A DNA stretch of 30,756 nucleotides, taken from contig DBDE01000022.1 of the NCBI GenBank assembly GCA_002293425.1, forward strand, positions 1 to 30,756. Reading direction: 5' to 3'. The position numbers and the translations under genes were made by a program. Of this stretch, positions 1-9,649 are shown piece after piece (position 1 is the stretch's first letter; the number at the start of each line of letters is the position of its first letter). The notes below the pieces were generated by a model, which saw nothing but the letters and a program-made list of their open reading frames with translations, had not been told where the DNA came from and did no database searches. The DNA is from Alistipes sp. UBA940. GTDB taxonomy: Bacteria; Bacteroidota; Bacteroidia; Bacteroidales; Rikenellaceae.

Positions 1-163
1 GCGACACAAGCGATCAATGAGCAAACAATGAGCAGAGCCGCCGAATACCCCACGGCGGCGAAGCGAAAGAGCTAACGCTACGCAGAATCTACCACCCCGC
101 CTCTTCGAGGCACCCCTCCTTAGCAAGGAGGGGAAAAAACTAAAGCAAAGTCGAAAAAACTTT
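1..163. other. Gene-free repeat-rich stretch downstream of nrnA
   Basis: No gene is seen here. The stretch holds two perfect hairpins. One has a 7-bp stem (37-43 with 53-59). The other has a 9-bp stem, CCCCTCCTT at 113-121 paired with AAGGAGGGG at 125-133. Neither has a U-run on its 3' side in either direction, so I do not call an intrinsic terminator. A GCTACGCAG string near 77-85 resembles the GGGCTACGCG boundary seen beside heptamer arrays elsewhere in the window. This is probably the tail of a composite repeat that begins at the nrnA stop codon. Confidence 0.6.
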
Positions 164-191
164 CTTCACTCTTCATTCTTCACTCTCAACT
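144..191 (-). repeat. Heptamer array plus family-A hairpin half, at the nrnA stop
   Basis: Four clean 7-bp units occupy 164-191 (CTTCACT, CTTCATT, CTTCACT, CTCAACT on the plus strand). They are followed at 144-164 by a 21-nt string that is identical, on the opposite strand, to 18129-18149 in the porin-ddl spacer. That string is half of the CGACTTT hairpin of family A. On the nrnA sense strand each heptamer carries TGA, and the nrnA stop (173-175) is one of these, so the last few nrnA residues are array-encoded. Confidence 0.85.
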
Positions 192-1207
192 CCCCACGCA
201 GAACCCAAAAACTCCTTCACGGCGGTGCGGTAGCGCGCCAAAGTGGTTTCCATCGAATCCTTCGACTTTCCCCCCGCAGCATTGCGATGGCCCCCACCGT
301 CAAAATACCTCCGAGCAAACTCATTAACATCAACATCCCCGCGCGAACGCAACGAAACCCGAATAAACCGCTGATTCTGGGTCAACATAGCCGACATCCG
401 AACCGACTCGATCGACAAAGGATAATTAACAAACCCCTCGCTATCGCCCTGCCGAAAATCAAACCGCCTCAACTCCGCCTCCGTAAGCGAAATCACAGCA
501 GCCTTGCCCCCCTCCAACATCTCCATCTTCGGTCCCAAAGCGTAAGCCAACAACCTCACCCGACCCTCCGTGTACGAATTATAAACCCGCGTATTAACGT
601 AAGGAATATCCAATCCCCTCTCCACCAACAACCCGACAACCCGAAACAAATCGGGAGTCAAATTGCTATAAGAAAAATTACCCGTATCGGTCATTATCCC
701 CACATAAAGGTCCGTCGCCATCTCCCCATCTATCTCCACCCCCAACTCCTCCACAAGCCGACAAACGATATATGCCGTCGAACAAGCCTCGGTGTAAGAA
801 AACATCAAATCGAAATAACCTTCCGGAGGGTCCAAGTGGTGATCGATCAAAATCTTCACCGCAGAACCATTCCCCTCGATCGCCTCCGTCAACCCCTCCA
901 ACCGCGAAATAGAATTGAAATCCAAACAAAAAATAACCTCCGCCTCACCAACAACACGCCTAACCTCATCGCCCCGATCCCCAAAAACCAGAACCCCGTC
1001 TATCCCCGGAATCCAATCCAAAAAATGAGGGAACCGATTGGGAACAACACAACTCACACTGTGACCCATCCCCCGCAAAACCTTTGCCCAGGCAAGCGAC
1101 GACCCCAACGCATCGCCATCGGGATTATAATGCGCCACAATCAAAACCTTCTTCCGTCCCGAAAGAAAATCCCTCAACAAAGCGATATGCCCGCCCGAAA
1201 TGGTCAT
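173..1207 (-). CDS. nrnA: DHH/DHHA1 phosphoesterase, NrnA-type nanoRNase / pAp phosphatase
   Basis: A 344-aa cytoplasmic protein of the DHH superfamily. NrnA-type members degrade 2-5 nt RNA to mononucleotides and many also dephosphorylate pAp. Visible motifs are HYNPDGD (H26, D30, D32), CLDFN (D96), the DHH triad at 122-124, MTDTGNF (D174), and the DHHA1 glycine motif GGGHRNAAGG at 304-313. Length is normal for the family. I chose the ATG at 1205-1207 because it overlaps the TGA stop of the upstream S41 gene as ATGA, which suggests translational coupling; the 69 residues readable upstream are out-of-frame S41 coding sequence. It is the last gene of the uvrD-nth operon. The C-terminal residues VESEE come from a heptamer array. 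Function is confident; the exact substrate preference is not. Confidence 0.92.
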   Translation of the reverse strand: MTISGGHIALLRDFLSGRKKVLIVAHYNPDGDALGSSLAWAKVLRGMGHSVSCVVPNRFPHFLDWIPGIDGVLVFGDRGDEVRRVVGEAEVIFCLDFNSISRLEGLTEAIEGNGSAVKILIDHHLDPPEGYFDLMFSYTEACSTAYIVCRLVEELGVEIDGEMATDLYVGIMTDTGNFSYSNLTPDLFRVVGLLVERGLDIPYVNTRVYNSYTEGRVRLLAYALGPKMEMLEGGKAAVISLTEAELRRFDFRQGDSEGFVNYPLSIESVRMSAMLTQNQRFIRVSLRSRGDVDVNEFARRYFDGGGHRNAAGGKSKDSMETTLARYRTAVKEFLGSAWGVESEE

Positions 1208-2652
1208 AACGCTTCGGGAGATTCGTAAACCCTCGACCCGCCCTTGCGCGGATTGGACAAAGAGAACGCCCCTGCACCACCCCCACCGCGCGTATAAACA
1301 TCGGCACTCACCGTTCCGCCGTCGATCATAGTCAGCGCGGCATCCAACAACCGCTCCCGCGGATCGCCCAAAGGATAAATAAACCCATTCTCGCCCGCCA
1401 CAAACAACGTCCACAACTCATCCTTCTGAACCGTGGGCGCAAACCCGTCCGAATAATCGGAAAAGTCCTGAGCATTCAAATTCTTGAAAGTAATGGGCCA
1501 AAACTCATAACGATAAGGCCCCTCTGAAAACTCCAAAAGGTTCATCCCCACATTCTTGCCCTCGGTGCGCTCGCCAACAAGCACCACCTCGACACCCACA
1601 CCCCTCAAAGCGTTCACAAAAAGCTCCGAAGACGAAGCCGTCTCGCCCGTAACCAAAACATAAACCTTGTCCAACGCCAAACTGTTAGGCTCCTCCATAA
1701 AGTACCAAACCATAGGGTTAGCACCCACGGTGTGGCGGTTATAAAGCATCTTTATGAAAACGTCCCGCTCCGTCACATCGCCCGCCAGCGAGCTCAAAAG
1801 TTGTGACGACCGCACCGCACCCCCGCCATTATAGCGCAAATCGAGCACCAACTCGTTCACACCCGCACTCTTGAACTCGCCGAAAACGTCCCTCAATTCG
1901 AGGTCGAACTCGCCCAAAGCATCAGCCACGATCGTCCCCTGTTCAAAAGCGTTATACAACAAATAGCCCACCTTCTTCCCCCCATCGGTGTCTATCACAT
2001 CGTGGTGCAAAATGGGATCGATCCGCGTCAACTCGCCCGGAATGCTGTAATCGGTGCCATCGTCGTCCGCAACCTTCAGCACACTCGACCCCTGCGAAAA
2101 AAGGTGAGCGGCAAAAGCGTCGAGATTGTTCCTTGTGAAATACTCCCCGTTATACTCATCCAACCACATCCCGCGCTTCAATCCCGCCTTATCCGCAGGA
2201 CCGCCCGGCTGGGTCCACGTCACCAGCAAACTCAACCTGTCGCTACTGTTATAGGGAACAACAATCACCCCGAAGCCATACGTGTACTGCTCGCTGGCCG
2301 AAGCACGCGTCGTGATGCCCATTCGGTCGATACGCGAATAAATATACCGCGAACCATCGGCTCGATAACCGCCGTCCATAGTCACCGCCCCGCTCTTCTC
2401 GACATCGCGCGCAAGGGCCAGATCGACCAGCGAAGCACGCAAAAAATCGCCAAACTCCAACGAATTGCTCGGCACCGGCGAACCGGTCAAAGCATCGTTC
2501 CAATAGTACCAATCTTCGAGATTATCGCGCATAAACTTATTGACCCCCGTCAACTCACTGTCGGTCTTTCCACCCGGACCCGGCTTCTCCTTCTCGCCAC
2601 AAGCGGCAAAAAGCAAAACAGCTGCAAAAACAAAAAACCAAAATTTATTCAT
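1204..2652 (-). CDS. S41 family (C-terminal processing) peptidase, lipoprotein, catalytically intact
   Basis: A 482-aa exported serine protease. Residues 1-18 are a lipoprotein signal with lipid-accepting Cys18 (FAAC), so it should be membrane-anchored, facing the periplasm or surface. A PDZ-like segment follows at about 125-205 (GGPADKAGLKRGMW). The S41 core has LDLRYNGGG at 270-278, the nucleophile region TASSSEL with Ser340 at the S-x-S-E position, and the general base Lys366 in TEGKNVG. The 26-residue Ser-Lys spacing fits the Ser/Lys dyad of CtpA/Tsp proteases. It overlaps the upstream paralogue by 8 nt and nrnA by 4 nt. A Gly-rich tail (455-461) ends the protein. Target unknown. S41 lipoproteins of this style are common in Bacteroidetes and are not necessarily Tsp equivalents. 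Confidence 0.9.
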   Translation of the reverse strand: MNKFWFFVFAAVLLFAACGEKEKPGPGGKTDSELTGVNKFMRDNLEDWYYWNDALTGSPVPSNSLEFGDFLRASLVDLALARDVEKSGAVTMDGGYRADGSRYIYSRIDRMGITTRASASEQYTYGFGVIVVPYNSSDRLSLLVTWTQPGGPADKAGLKRGMWLDEYNGEYFTRNNLDAFAAHLFSQGSSVLKVADDDGTDYSIPGELTRIDPILHHDVIDTDGGKKVGYLLYNAFEQGTIVADALGEFDLELRDVFGEFKSAGVNELVLDLRYNGGGAVRSSQLLSSLAGDVTERDVFIKMLYNRHTVGANPMVWYFMEEPNSLALDKVYVLVTGETASSSELFVNALRGVGVEVVLVGERTEGKNVGMNLLEFSEGPYRYEFWPITFKNLNAQDFSDYSDGFAPTVQKDELWTLFVAGENGFIYPLGDPRERLLDAALTMIDGGTVSADVYTRGGGGAGAFSLSNPRKGGSRVYESPEAL

Positions 2653-4495
2653 CTGACAAAATCATATTATTGGGATATTCAAACTCACGCGGCAACCCCG
2701 CCCGCTGACGGGTGGAAGCATCGAGCACGCGGCCCACAGGCATTCGTGTACTGCCCAAAACAAACTCCATAGCGCGCGCCAGCAACGGGTCCTGGGTCTG
2801 TCCGGCCAACTCCTTCCATCCCCACGTCTGGCTCCACCGCACTCCCGCACCACTCCACTCGCTGACCGTGCCCCCATTAGGCACCAACCCATAACGATAA
2901 TCGCCCTCGCCAAGAGCATTAGCCACCCGAGCCGACGCAATATACATCTCGTAGCTCCAAGAGGTGGTTCGGTAAACTTCGCTAACCATCCCCACACTCA
3001 GCCCCAACGTCGTGTCGCCCACCACCACCAGCTTCAAAACGTCCTCAGGAATACCCCTGAGCGCATTGATGAGCAACTCCGACCCACCCGCAGTCCGCGG
3101 CCCCGTAAGCACAAAAATCGAATCGACCGCCACCCCACGCGGATCGGGCTCGAAAACAGAACTCCGACCGCCCTCCTCGTGAAACGCATAATCGGAAAAC
3201 TTCACCCCACGGGCCGCCTCCGGAACCAACAAATTACCCACCAACTCCGCAATCTCCACCCGCCCGCTGCGATTATAACGCAAATCGAGCACGAAATGGG
3301 TCAAATCCTCGAACCCCGCAAAAGCCGCCACAATCGCCTCCTCGTCCTCGAACCGATTAAGCACCAAATAGCCCGCCCGAACCTGCTCGCCATAAACGTC
3401 CCTCTCGACAATGGTCGAAGAGTGAACAACGGGCGATCCCTCGAACCTCTCCGGAAAAATCGAAACCTTCACCCCGTCGTCGACCAGCCTGCCGGCGTGC
3501 ATCTCATAGCGAAGCATCCCCAACTCGGGTGCAAAATCCTCCAACGGATGGACAAGGGTGTCGATAAGCCGATTGTAATGGTACTTGTACACTAACGCAG
3601 AATCGCGAAGATTATTGATCTCATAATCACGCATCTGAACGCCATTCACCTTCCAAAACCAATCGCCCCGCTTCAACCCCGCCCTGTCGGCCGGTCCGTC
3701 GGGGTCGACATAAAGTATGCGCCCGACCAGCTTGCCATCGTAATTGCCCAGATCGAACTCCATCCCATAGTTCAACCTATGCGGGCCGTCTATCGGGTTT
3801 TTTTCGATGTACGAATGCAAATACTTATGCCTCCCGCGACTCCATTCGCCGCCGTCGAGCTCGTTGCGCTTGAGGTTTTGGAGATAATTGTTCCAAAAAT
3901 GGCGGTAGCTCTGGTTGTAATCGGCAGGCGCGGTCTGCGTCTCGCCGTTATAATAGAACCTGTCGAGATACTCCGAATGGATCGCCTCGTTGATGCCATA
4001 CTCGGGATCGCGCCTGCCTGGACCGACGGGGGTCGGCAACTGGGTGAGGGTGAGCTCCTTAACGACGCCGCTGCCCGAAAAAGTCAGCACGGCGGTTCGG
4101 GGTTGGGGGTCTGATGTTTGACGGGTCGGGGACTCTTCGGGTTGCTCGGGCTCCTCGGGATGTTCAGGTTGTTCAGGTTCCTCCGGCTCCTCAGGATTTT
4201 CGGGCTCTTCCGGTTCTTCCGGTTGTTCGATGATATAAGGGTCGAAAACGATGCTCACCACGCTCGTTCCCGCTCCACCGCTCGTCGGACTGACGCTAAC
4301 CCACTCCGGCACACCGCTCACACTCCACGTTCCGCCGCCCGAAACCACTCCGATATGCTCCTCGCCCCCGTCCATCCCCACGACGACAGAGCTCCGCGAC
4401 AAACGCAAAGCCTCATCGGGGGTGTTGTCGTACATCCCGTCGGAAGCACACCCGACGAGAAACAATAAAAATAGTATGGACAGTGAACGAAACAC
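2645..4495 (-). CDS. S41-like lipoprotein with BACON domain; predicted inactive pseudoprotease
   Basis: A 616-aa paralogue of the next gene. The start is GTG at 4493-4495, 6 nt after the 37-aa gene. The lipoprotein signal ends at Cys16 (FLVGC). A BACON-like domain at about 35-152 (WSVSGVPEWVSVSP, VLTFSGSG, LTLTQ) is interrupted by a Pro/Glu-rich repeat at about 90-122. A PDZ-like GPADRAGLKRGDW at about 267-279 and an S41 core follow. Aligned to the neighbour, the nucleophile is Gly470 (TAGGSEL against TASSSEL) and the general-base Lys is Leu499 (TTLGLSVGM against RTEGKNVGM). Both dyad residues are therefore lost, while the fold motifs LDLRYN and INALRG remain. It may bind substrate or regulate the adjacent active peptidase; that role is inference. 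The frame is intact, so this is not a decaying gene. Confidence 0.82.
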   Translation of the reverse strand: MFRSLSILFLLFLVGCASDGMYDNTPDEALRLSRSSVVVGMDGGEEHIGVVSGGGTWSVSGVPEWVSVSPTSGGAGTSVVSIVFDPYIIEQPEEPEEPENPEEPEEPEQPEHPEEPEQPEESPTRQTSDPQPRTAVLTFSGSGVVKELTLTQLPTPVGPGRRDPEYGINEAIHSEYLDRFYYNGETQTAPADYNQSYRHFWNNYLQNLKRNELDGGEWSRGRHKYLHSYIEKNPIDGPHRLNYGMEFDLGNYDGKLVGRILYVDPDGPADRAGLKRGDWFWKVNGVQMRDYEINNLRDSALVYKYHYNRLIDTLVHPLEDFAPELGMLRYEMHAGRLVDDGVKVSIFPERFEGSPVVHSSTIVERDVYGEQVRAGYLVLNRFEDEEAIVAAFAGFEDLTHFVLDLRYNRSGRVEIAELVGNLLVPEAARGVKFSDYAFHEEGGRSSVFEPDPRGVAVDSIFVLTGPRTAGGSELLINALRGIPEDVLKLVVVGDTTLGLSVGMVSEVYRTTSWSYEMYIASARVANALGEGDYRYGLVPNGGTVSEWSGAGVRWSQTWGWKELAGQTQDPLLARAMEFVLGSTRMPVGRVLDASTRQRAGLPREFEYPNNMILSDE

Positions 4496-4501
4496 AAAGG
4501 G

Positions 4502-4615
4502 CTATTTCGCAGGTTGGTGTTTGTGTTGTTTTTCTTTTCTTTCCTGACGCAATAGATAACAACTATAAACGATCAGGAACAACGTCATTCCTCCTGTTGC
4601 AATCAAAAATTCCAT
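4502..4615 (-). CDS. Small single-span membrane peptide, 37 aa
   Basis: A short ORF, ATG at 4613-4615 to TAG at 4502-4504. It reads as one hydrophobic helix (about residues 3-22) followed by a strongly basic, Gln/His/Lys-rich tail ending QPAK. It is preceded by a strong GGGAGGA ribosome-binding site (complement of 4625-4631) about 9 nt from the ATG, which is notable in a Bacteroidetes genome where such sites are often weak. It sits between the DUF6722-type gene and the inactive S41 gene with almost no spacing. No function is known to me. A role paired with the DUF6722 protein is suggested by position only. Confidence 0.65.
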   Translation of the reverse strand: MEFLIATGGMTLFLIVYSCYLLRQERKEKQHKHQPAK

Positions 4616-4630
4616 AAATTCGAGTCCTCC

Positions 4631-4825
4631 CTATTTTTTCGTCGTCCAATAAATACCTAACAAAATAGCCGTAATACAAAATAGCCCGCCCAACACTATT
4701 AGCAACAACTTGTTGACACTTGAGTTGAATATTCCCGCAAGAACTATACCGCCGAAAGTTAACTTGCCCAGATCGAGTGTCACTTCGCCGAACACTTCCT
4801 GTTTTGTCTTTTTATCCTTAGTCAT
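4631..4825 (-). CDS. DUF6722-type small membrane protein
   Basis: A 64-aa protein beginning MTKDKKTKQEVFGEV. It has a charged N-terminus, a first hydrophobic stretch (about 18-30, LTFGGIVLAGIF) and a second transmembrane segment (about 37-58), ending TTKK. The pattern fits the DUF6722 family of short two-helix Bacteroidetes membrane proteins, from memory. I chose the ATG at 4823-4825 because the longer reading would use the wrong frame of nth. It overlaps the 3' end of nth by 8 nt, and a consensus -7 promoter element lies 7 bp upstream, so it may be transcribed separately from nth. Function unknown. Confidence 0.65.
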   Translation of the reverse strand: MTKDKKTKQEVFGEVTLDLGKLTFGGIVLAGIFNSSVNKLLLIVLGGLFCITAILLGIYWTTKK

Positions 4826-5464
4826 AACGTTGCAAATGTACAAAAAATTTACAGAACGGTGCAATTCCACACTCGGAGCAGGCGGGACGGCGGGCGGTGC
4901 AAACATACCGGCCGTGGAGTATCAACCAATGGTGTGCCCGCGGAACAAGCTGGGCAGGAATATTTCGGGTGAGTTCCAACTCGACCTTCAAAGGCGTATT
5001 CGCCCTCTGCGGAACCAGCCCCGTGCGCCGCGCAACGCGATAAACGTGGGTGTCGACCGCCATCACCGGACGGTTCCACAGCACCGAACCGAGCACATTG
5101 GCCGTCTTGCGACCAACTCCGGCGAGGGCTTCGAGGTCGGTCTGGTCGGCAGGCACCTCGCCGCCGTGACGCTCGACGATCTGACGCGCCATCTTCGCCA
5201 AATTCTTCGCCTTATTATTGGGATAGGATATAGACTTGATATAAGGATATATCTCCGCCTCGTCGACCTCGGCCATCTTCGCCGCGCTGGGAAAACGTTC
5301 GAACAGGGCCGGCGTGGTGAGGTTCACCCGCTTGTCGGTGCACTGGGCCGAAAGCACCACCGCCACCAGCAACTGCCACGGATTCTCGAAACGCAACTCG
5401 CTCTGGGGCGCAGGAACGTTCTCGGCAAACCAACCGAGGATGGCGGCATATCGCTCTTTCTTTG

Positions 5465-5468
<4 letters not shown>
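4818..5468 (-). CDS. nth: Endonuclease III, DNA glycosylase/AP lyase
   Basis: A 216-aa base-excision repair enzyme that removes oxidised pyrimidines and cleaves the abasic site by beta-elimination. The helix-hairpin-helix LEALAGVGRKTANVLG (112-127) carries catalytic Lys121, and VDTHV carries Asp139. The [4Fe-4S] ligands Cys190, Cys197, Cys200 and Cys206 show the canonical C-X6-C-X2-C-X5-C spacing. Length is typical. The ATG (5466-5468) overlaps the uvrD stop as ATGA, so it is probably translationally coupled to the helicase. The last residues after the cluster (KFFVHLQRYD) are encoded by sequence that also resembles the promoter of the next gene. Confidence 0.96.
4833..4840 (-). promoter_or_regulatory. 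Possible -7 promoter element inside the nth 3' end
   Basis: The minus strand reads TACATTTG, an exact TAnnTTTG match. A TTG lies 21 nt upstream, near the usual 19-nt spacing. Start of the DUF6722-type gene is only 7 bp downstream, so a transcript would be almost leaderless. The element lies within the last codons of nth, so chance is possible. Confidence 0.4.
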
Positions 5469-7687
<2,219 letters not shown>

Positions 7688-7691
7688 CTCG

Positions 7692-7699
7692 CAAAAATA
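7692..7699 (-). promoter_or_regulatory. uvrD -7 promoter element
   Basis: The minus strand reads TATTTTTG, an exact TAnnTTTG match, ending only 4 bp before the uvrD ATG. The mRNA would have almost no leader. It lies back to back with the moxR element, 3 bp apart. Confidence 0.5.
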
Positions 7700-7702
7700 G
7701 TG

Positions 7703-7710
7703 TAAATTTG
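7703..7710 (+). promoter_or_regulatory. moxR -7 promoter element
   Basis: TAAATTTG matches TAnnTTTG and ends 22 bp before the moxR ATG. No clear -33 TTG is seen at the expected spacing. The whole divergent spacer is 45 bp. Confidence 0.6.
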
Positions 7711-7732
7711 TGAGAATTTTTTTGACGCTGTT

Positions 7733-8725
7733 ATGGAAGTAAACATCAAAGAGCTCAGCGAGCGGATCGAGCGGGAAAGCACATTCGTCGATGCACTGCA
7801 AATGGAGATGGGCAAAGTTATCGTCGGCCAACGGCATCTGGTCGACGCACTGTTGATCGGGCTGCTGTCCAACGGGCACATTCTGCTCGAAGGCGTCCCC
7901 GGACTGGCCAAAACGCTGGCCATCACCACGTTGGCGCGAGCCATAGACGCCAAATTTTCGAGAGTGCAATTCACGCCCGACCTGCTGCCCGCCGACCTGA
8001 CCGGAACCCTGATCTACTCGCAAAAGCGGGAAGAGTTCACCGTTCGCAAAGGGCCCATCTTCGCCAACTTCGTGCTGGCCGACGAGATCAACCGCTCGCC
8101 CGCAAAGGTGCAGAGCGCGTTGCTGGAAGCGATGCAGGAACGACAGGTCACCCTGGGCGACGAGACCTTTCCGCTGCCCCAACCGTTCCTGGTGATGGCG
8201 ACCCAAAATCCGCTCGAACAGGAAGGCACCTATCCGCTACCCGAAGCGCAGGTGGACAGGTTCCTGTTGAAAGTGAAAATCTCGTACCCCAAAAAGCAGG
8301 AAGAGCGCGACATCGTGCGGATGAACCTTGCGGGCGAAGGGTTGCCGACGGTGAACAAGATCATCTCGCCCGAAGACATCGTGAAAGCGCGCGCAGTGGT
8401 GGGCGAGGTCTATATGGACGAAAAGATAGAGAAATATATCATCGACATAGTTTTTGCCACCCGCCAGCCCGAAGAGTACGGATTGGGGCGGCTTTCGGGC
8501 CTGATCTCCTACGGCGGTTCTCCGCGGGCGAGCATCTCGCTGGCACGGGCGGCCAAGAGCTATGCCTTTATAAAGCGAAGAGGCTACGTCATTCCCGAAG
8601 ACGTCAGGGCAGTTTGTGCCGATGTGTTGCGTCACCGGATCGGCCTCACCTACGAAGCCGAAGCCGAAGGAGTGGTGAGCGAAGATATAATCGCCGAGAT
8701 ACTCAACAACGTCGTGGTGCCCTAA
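7733..8725 (+). CDS. moxR: MoxR-family AAA+ ATPase
   Basis: A 330-aa cytoplasmic AAA+ ATPase. MoxR proteins act as chaperone-like ATPases, usually alongside von Willebrand factor A (VWA) or DUF58 proteins, in stress and envelope-related systems. Walker A GVPGLAKT is at 54-61, Walker B FVLADE at 113-118, and the sensor-1 region ATQNP at 156-160. The C-terminal lid with LGRLSGLISYGGSPRASISL is typical. Length is normal. It heads a plus-strand operon with DUF58 (3-nt gap), a BatD/DUF4381-like protein and a TPR protein, and diverges from uvrD. The cofactor and client are unknown. Confidence 0.94.
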   Translation: MEVNIKELSERIERESTFVDALQMEMGKVIVGQRHLVDALLIGLLSNGHILLEGVPGLAKTLAITTLARAIDAKFSRVQFTPDLLPADLTGTLIYSQKREEFTVRKGPIFANFVLADEINRSPAKVQSALLEAMQERQVTLGDETFPLPQPFLVMATQNPLEQEGTYPLPEAQVDRFLLKVKISYPKKQEERDIVRMNLAGEGLPTVNKIISPEDIVKARAVVGEVYMDEKIEKYIIDIVFATRQPEEYGLGRLSGLISYGGSPRASISLARAAKSYAFIKRRGYVIPEDVRAVCADVLRHRIGLTYEAEAEGVVSEDIIAEILNNVVVP

Positions 8726-8728
8726 ACC

Positions 8729-9619
8729 GTGGAATCGGAAAAAGACATATTAAGGAAGGTTCGCAGATTAGAGATAAAGTCGCGCGGCCTGTCCAGTGAA
8801 ATCTTTGCCGGACAGTACCATAGTGCTTTTCGGGGCAGAGGTATGTCTTTTTCGGAAGTGAGGGAGTACCGAGTGGGGGACGATGTGCGCGACATTGACT
8901 GGAACGTGACGGCGCGCTCGTCGAAAGCCCACATCAAGATATATGAAGAAGAGCGGGAGCTGACGGTGATGTTGCTGGTGGATGTGAGCGGATCGGGTGA
9001 TTTCGGCACCACCACCCAAACCAAACGTGCATTGCAGACAGAGATAGCCGCCGTGCTTGCCTTCTCGGCCTCGCAAACGGGCGACAAAGTGGGTTGCGTG
9101 ATGTTTTCGGGCGGAGTGGAGAAGTACATCCCGCCCGCCAAAGGTCGCGGGCACGTGTTGAGAATAATCAGGGAGTTGCTGGGGGCGGGAACGAGTCAGG
9201 AGCAGGGAACCGGAACGTCGTTATCGGAACCGTTGAGGCACCTGACAAACGCCCTGCCTAAGCGGTCGACGGCATTCGTGCTGAGCGATTTTTTGTATCC
9301 ACCCCAGGACGAGAGCGCGTTGCGCGATGCGCTGAAGATAGCCTCGGGAAAGCACGACGTGGTGGCGGTGCGCGTGTCCGACCGTCGCGAGGGCGAGATG
9401 CCCGACGTGGGGATAGTGGAGGCCGTGGATGCCGAGACGGGCGAACGGAAGTGGGTGGACACCTCGTCGAGGCGGGTGAGGGAGCAGTATGCTCAGCGCC
9501 ATCGTCACCGGATGGAGGGTGTGGACAGCCTGTTGAAGCACTATAAGGTCGACACGGCCCACGTACATACCGGAGAAGACTATGTTAAAGAGCTTGTGAA
9601 GCTCTTTAACAGGAGATGA
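8729..9619 (+). CDS. DUF58 domain protein of the moxR/bat cluster
   Basis: A 296-aa protein whose GTG start (8729-8731) lies 3 nt after the moxR stop. The DUF58 signature is clear: SRGLSSEIFAGQYHSAFRGRG at about 18-38, then FSEVREYRVGDDVRDIDWNVTARS and IYEEERE. A VWA-like fold follows with the MIDAS-type motif DVSGSG. No membrane segment is seen, so it is probably cytosolic and the partner of the MoxR ATPase. Its last ten codons form a perfect 12-bp inverted repeat (9584-9610), directly before the ribosome-binding site of the next gene. Biochemical function is unknown for the family. Confidence 0.92.
   Translation: MESEKDILRKVRRLEIKSRGLSSEIFAGQYHSAFRGRGMSFSEVREYRVGDDVRDIDWNVTARSSKAHIKIYEEERELTVMLLVDVSGSGDFGTTTQTKRALQTEIAAVLAFSASQTGDKVGCVMFSGGVEKYIPPAKGRGHVLRIIRELLGAGTSQEQGTGTSLSEPLRHLTNALPKRSTAFVLSDFLYPPQDESALRDALKIASGKHDVVAVRVSDRREGEMPDVGIVEAVDAETGERKWVDTSSRRVREQYAQRHRHRMEGVDSLLKHYKVDTAHVHTGEDYVKELVKLFNRR
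9584..9610 (+). other. Perfect 12-bp hairpin at the end of the DUF58 gene
   Basis: GTTAAAGAGCTT (9584-9595), loop GTG, AAGCTCTTTAAC (9599-9610), encoding VKELVKLFN. There is no U-run after it, so it is not an intrinsic terminator. AGGAG follows immediately (9611-9615). It could stabilise the moxR-DUF58 mRNA segment or limit ribosome access downstream; this is inference. Confidence 0.75.
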
Positions 9620-9649
9620 TAATATGAAAAAATGATAATATGAAAAAAT
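9618..9649 (+). promoter_or_regulatory. 16-bp tandem duplication creating a 3-codon upstream ORF
   Basis: The 16-mer GATAATATGAAAAAAT occurs twice in tandem (9618-9633, 9634-9649). The AGGAG at 9611-9615 is 8 nt before the first ATG (9624), which reads only ATG AAA AAA TGA. The second ATG (9640) starts the BatD-like protein 5 nt after that stop. Translation may therefore pass by reinitiation from a decoy start; this is inference. Confidence 0.7.

Noticed and set aside
113..140. Strong hairpin followed by A6, considered as the terminator of the uvrD-nrnA operon
   Set aside because: On the nrnA transcript the U-run precedes the hairpin instead of following it; on the plus strand an A-run follows. 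It does not fit an intrinsic terminator.
287..1228. Long plus-strand ORF of 313 codons antisense to nrnA
   Set aside because: Biased low-complexity composition, no domain pattern, and fully antisense to a motif-bearing gene. Similar antisense ORFs at 6521-7705, 20332-21384, 22225-23451 and 26600-27922 were rejected for the same reason.
7688..8206. Longer N-terminus for UvrD (173 extra residues)
   Set aside because: The extension is antisense to moxR and lacks helicase features; the ATG at 7687 gives the standard family start.
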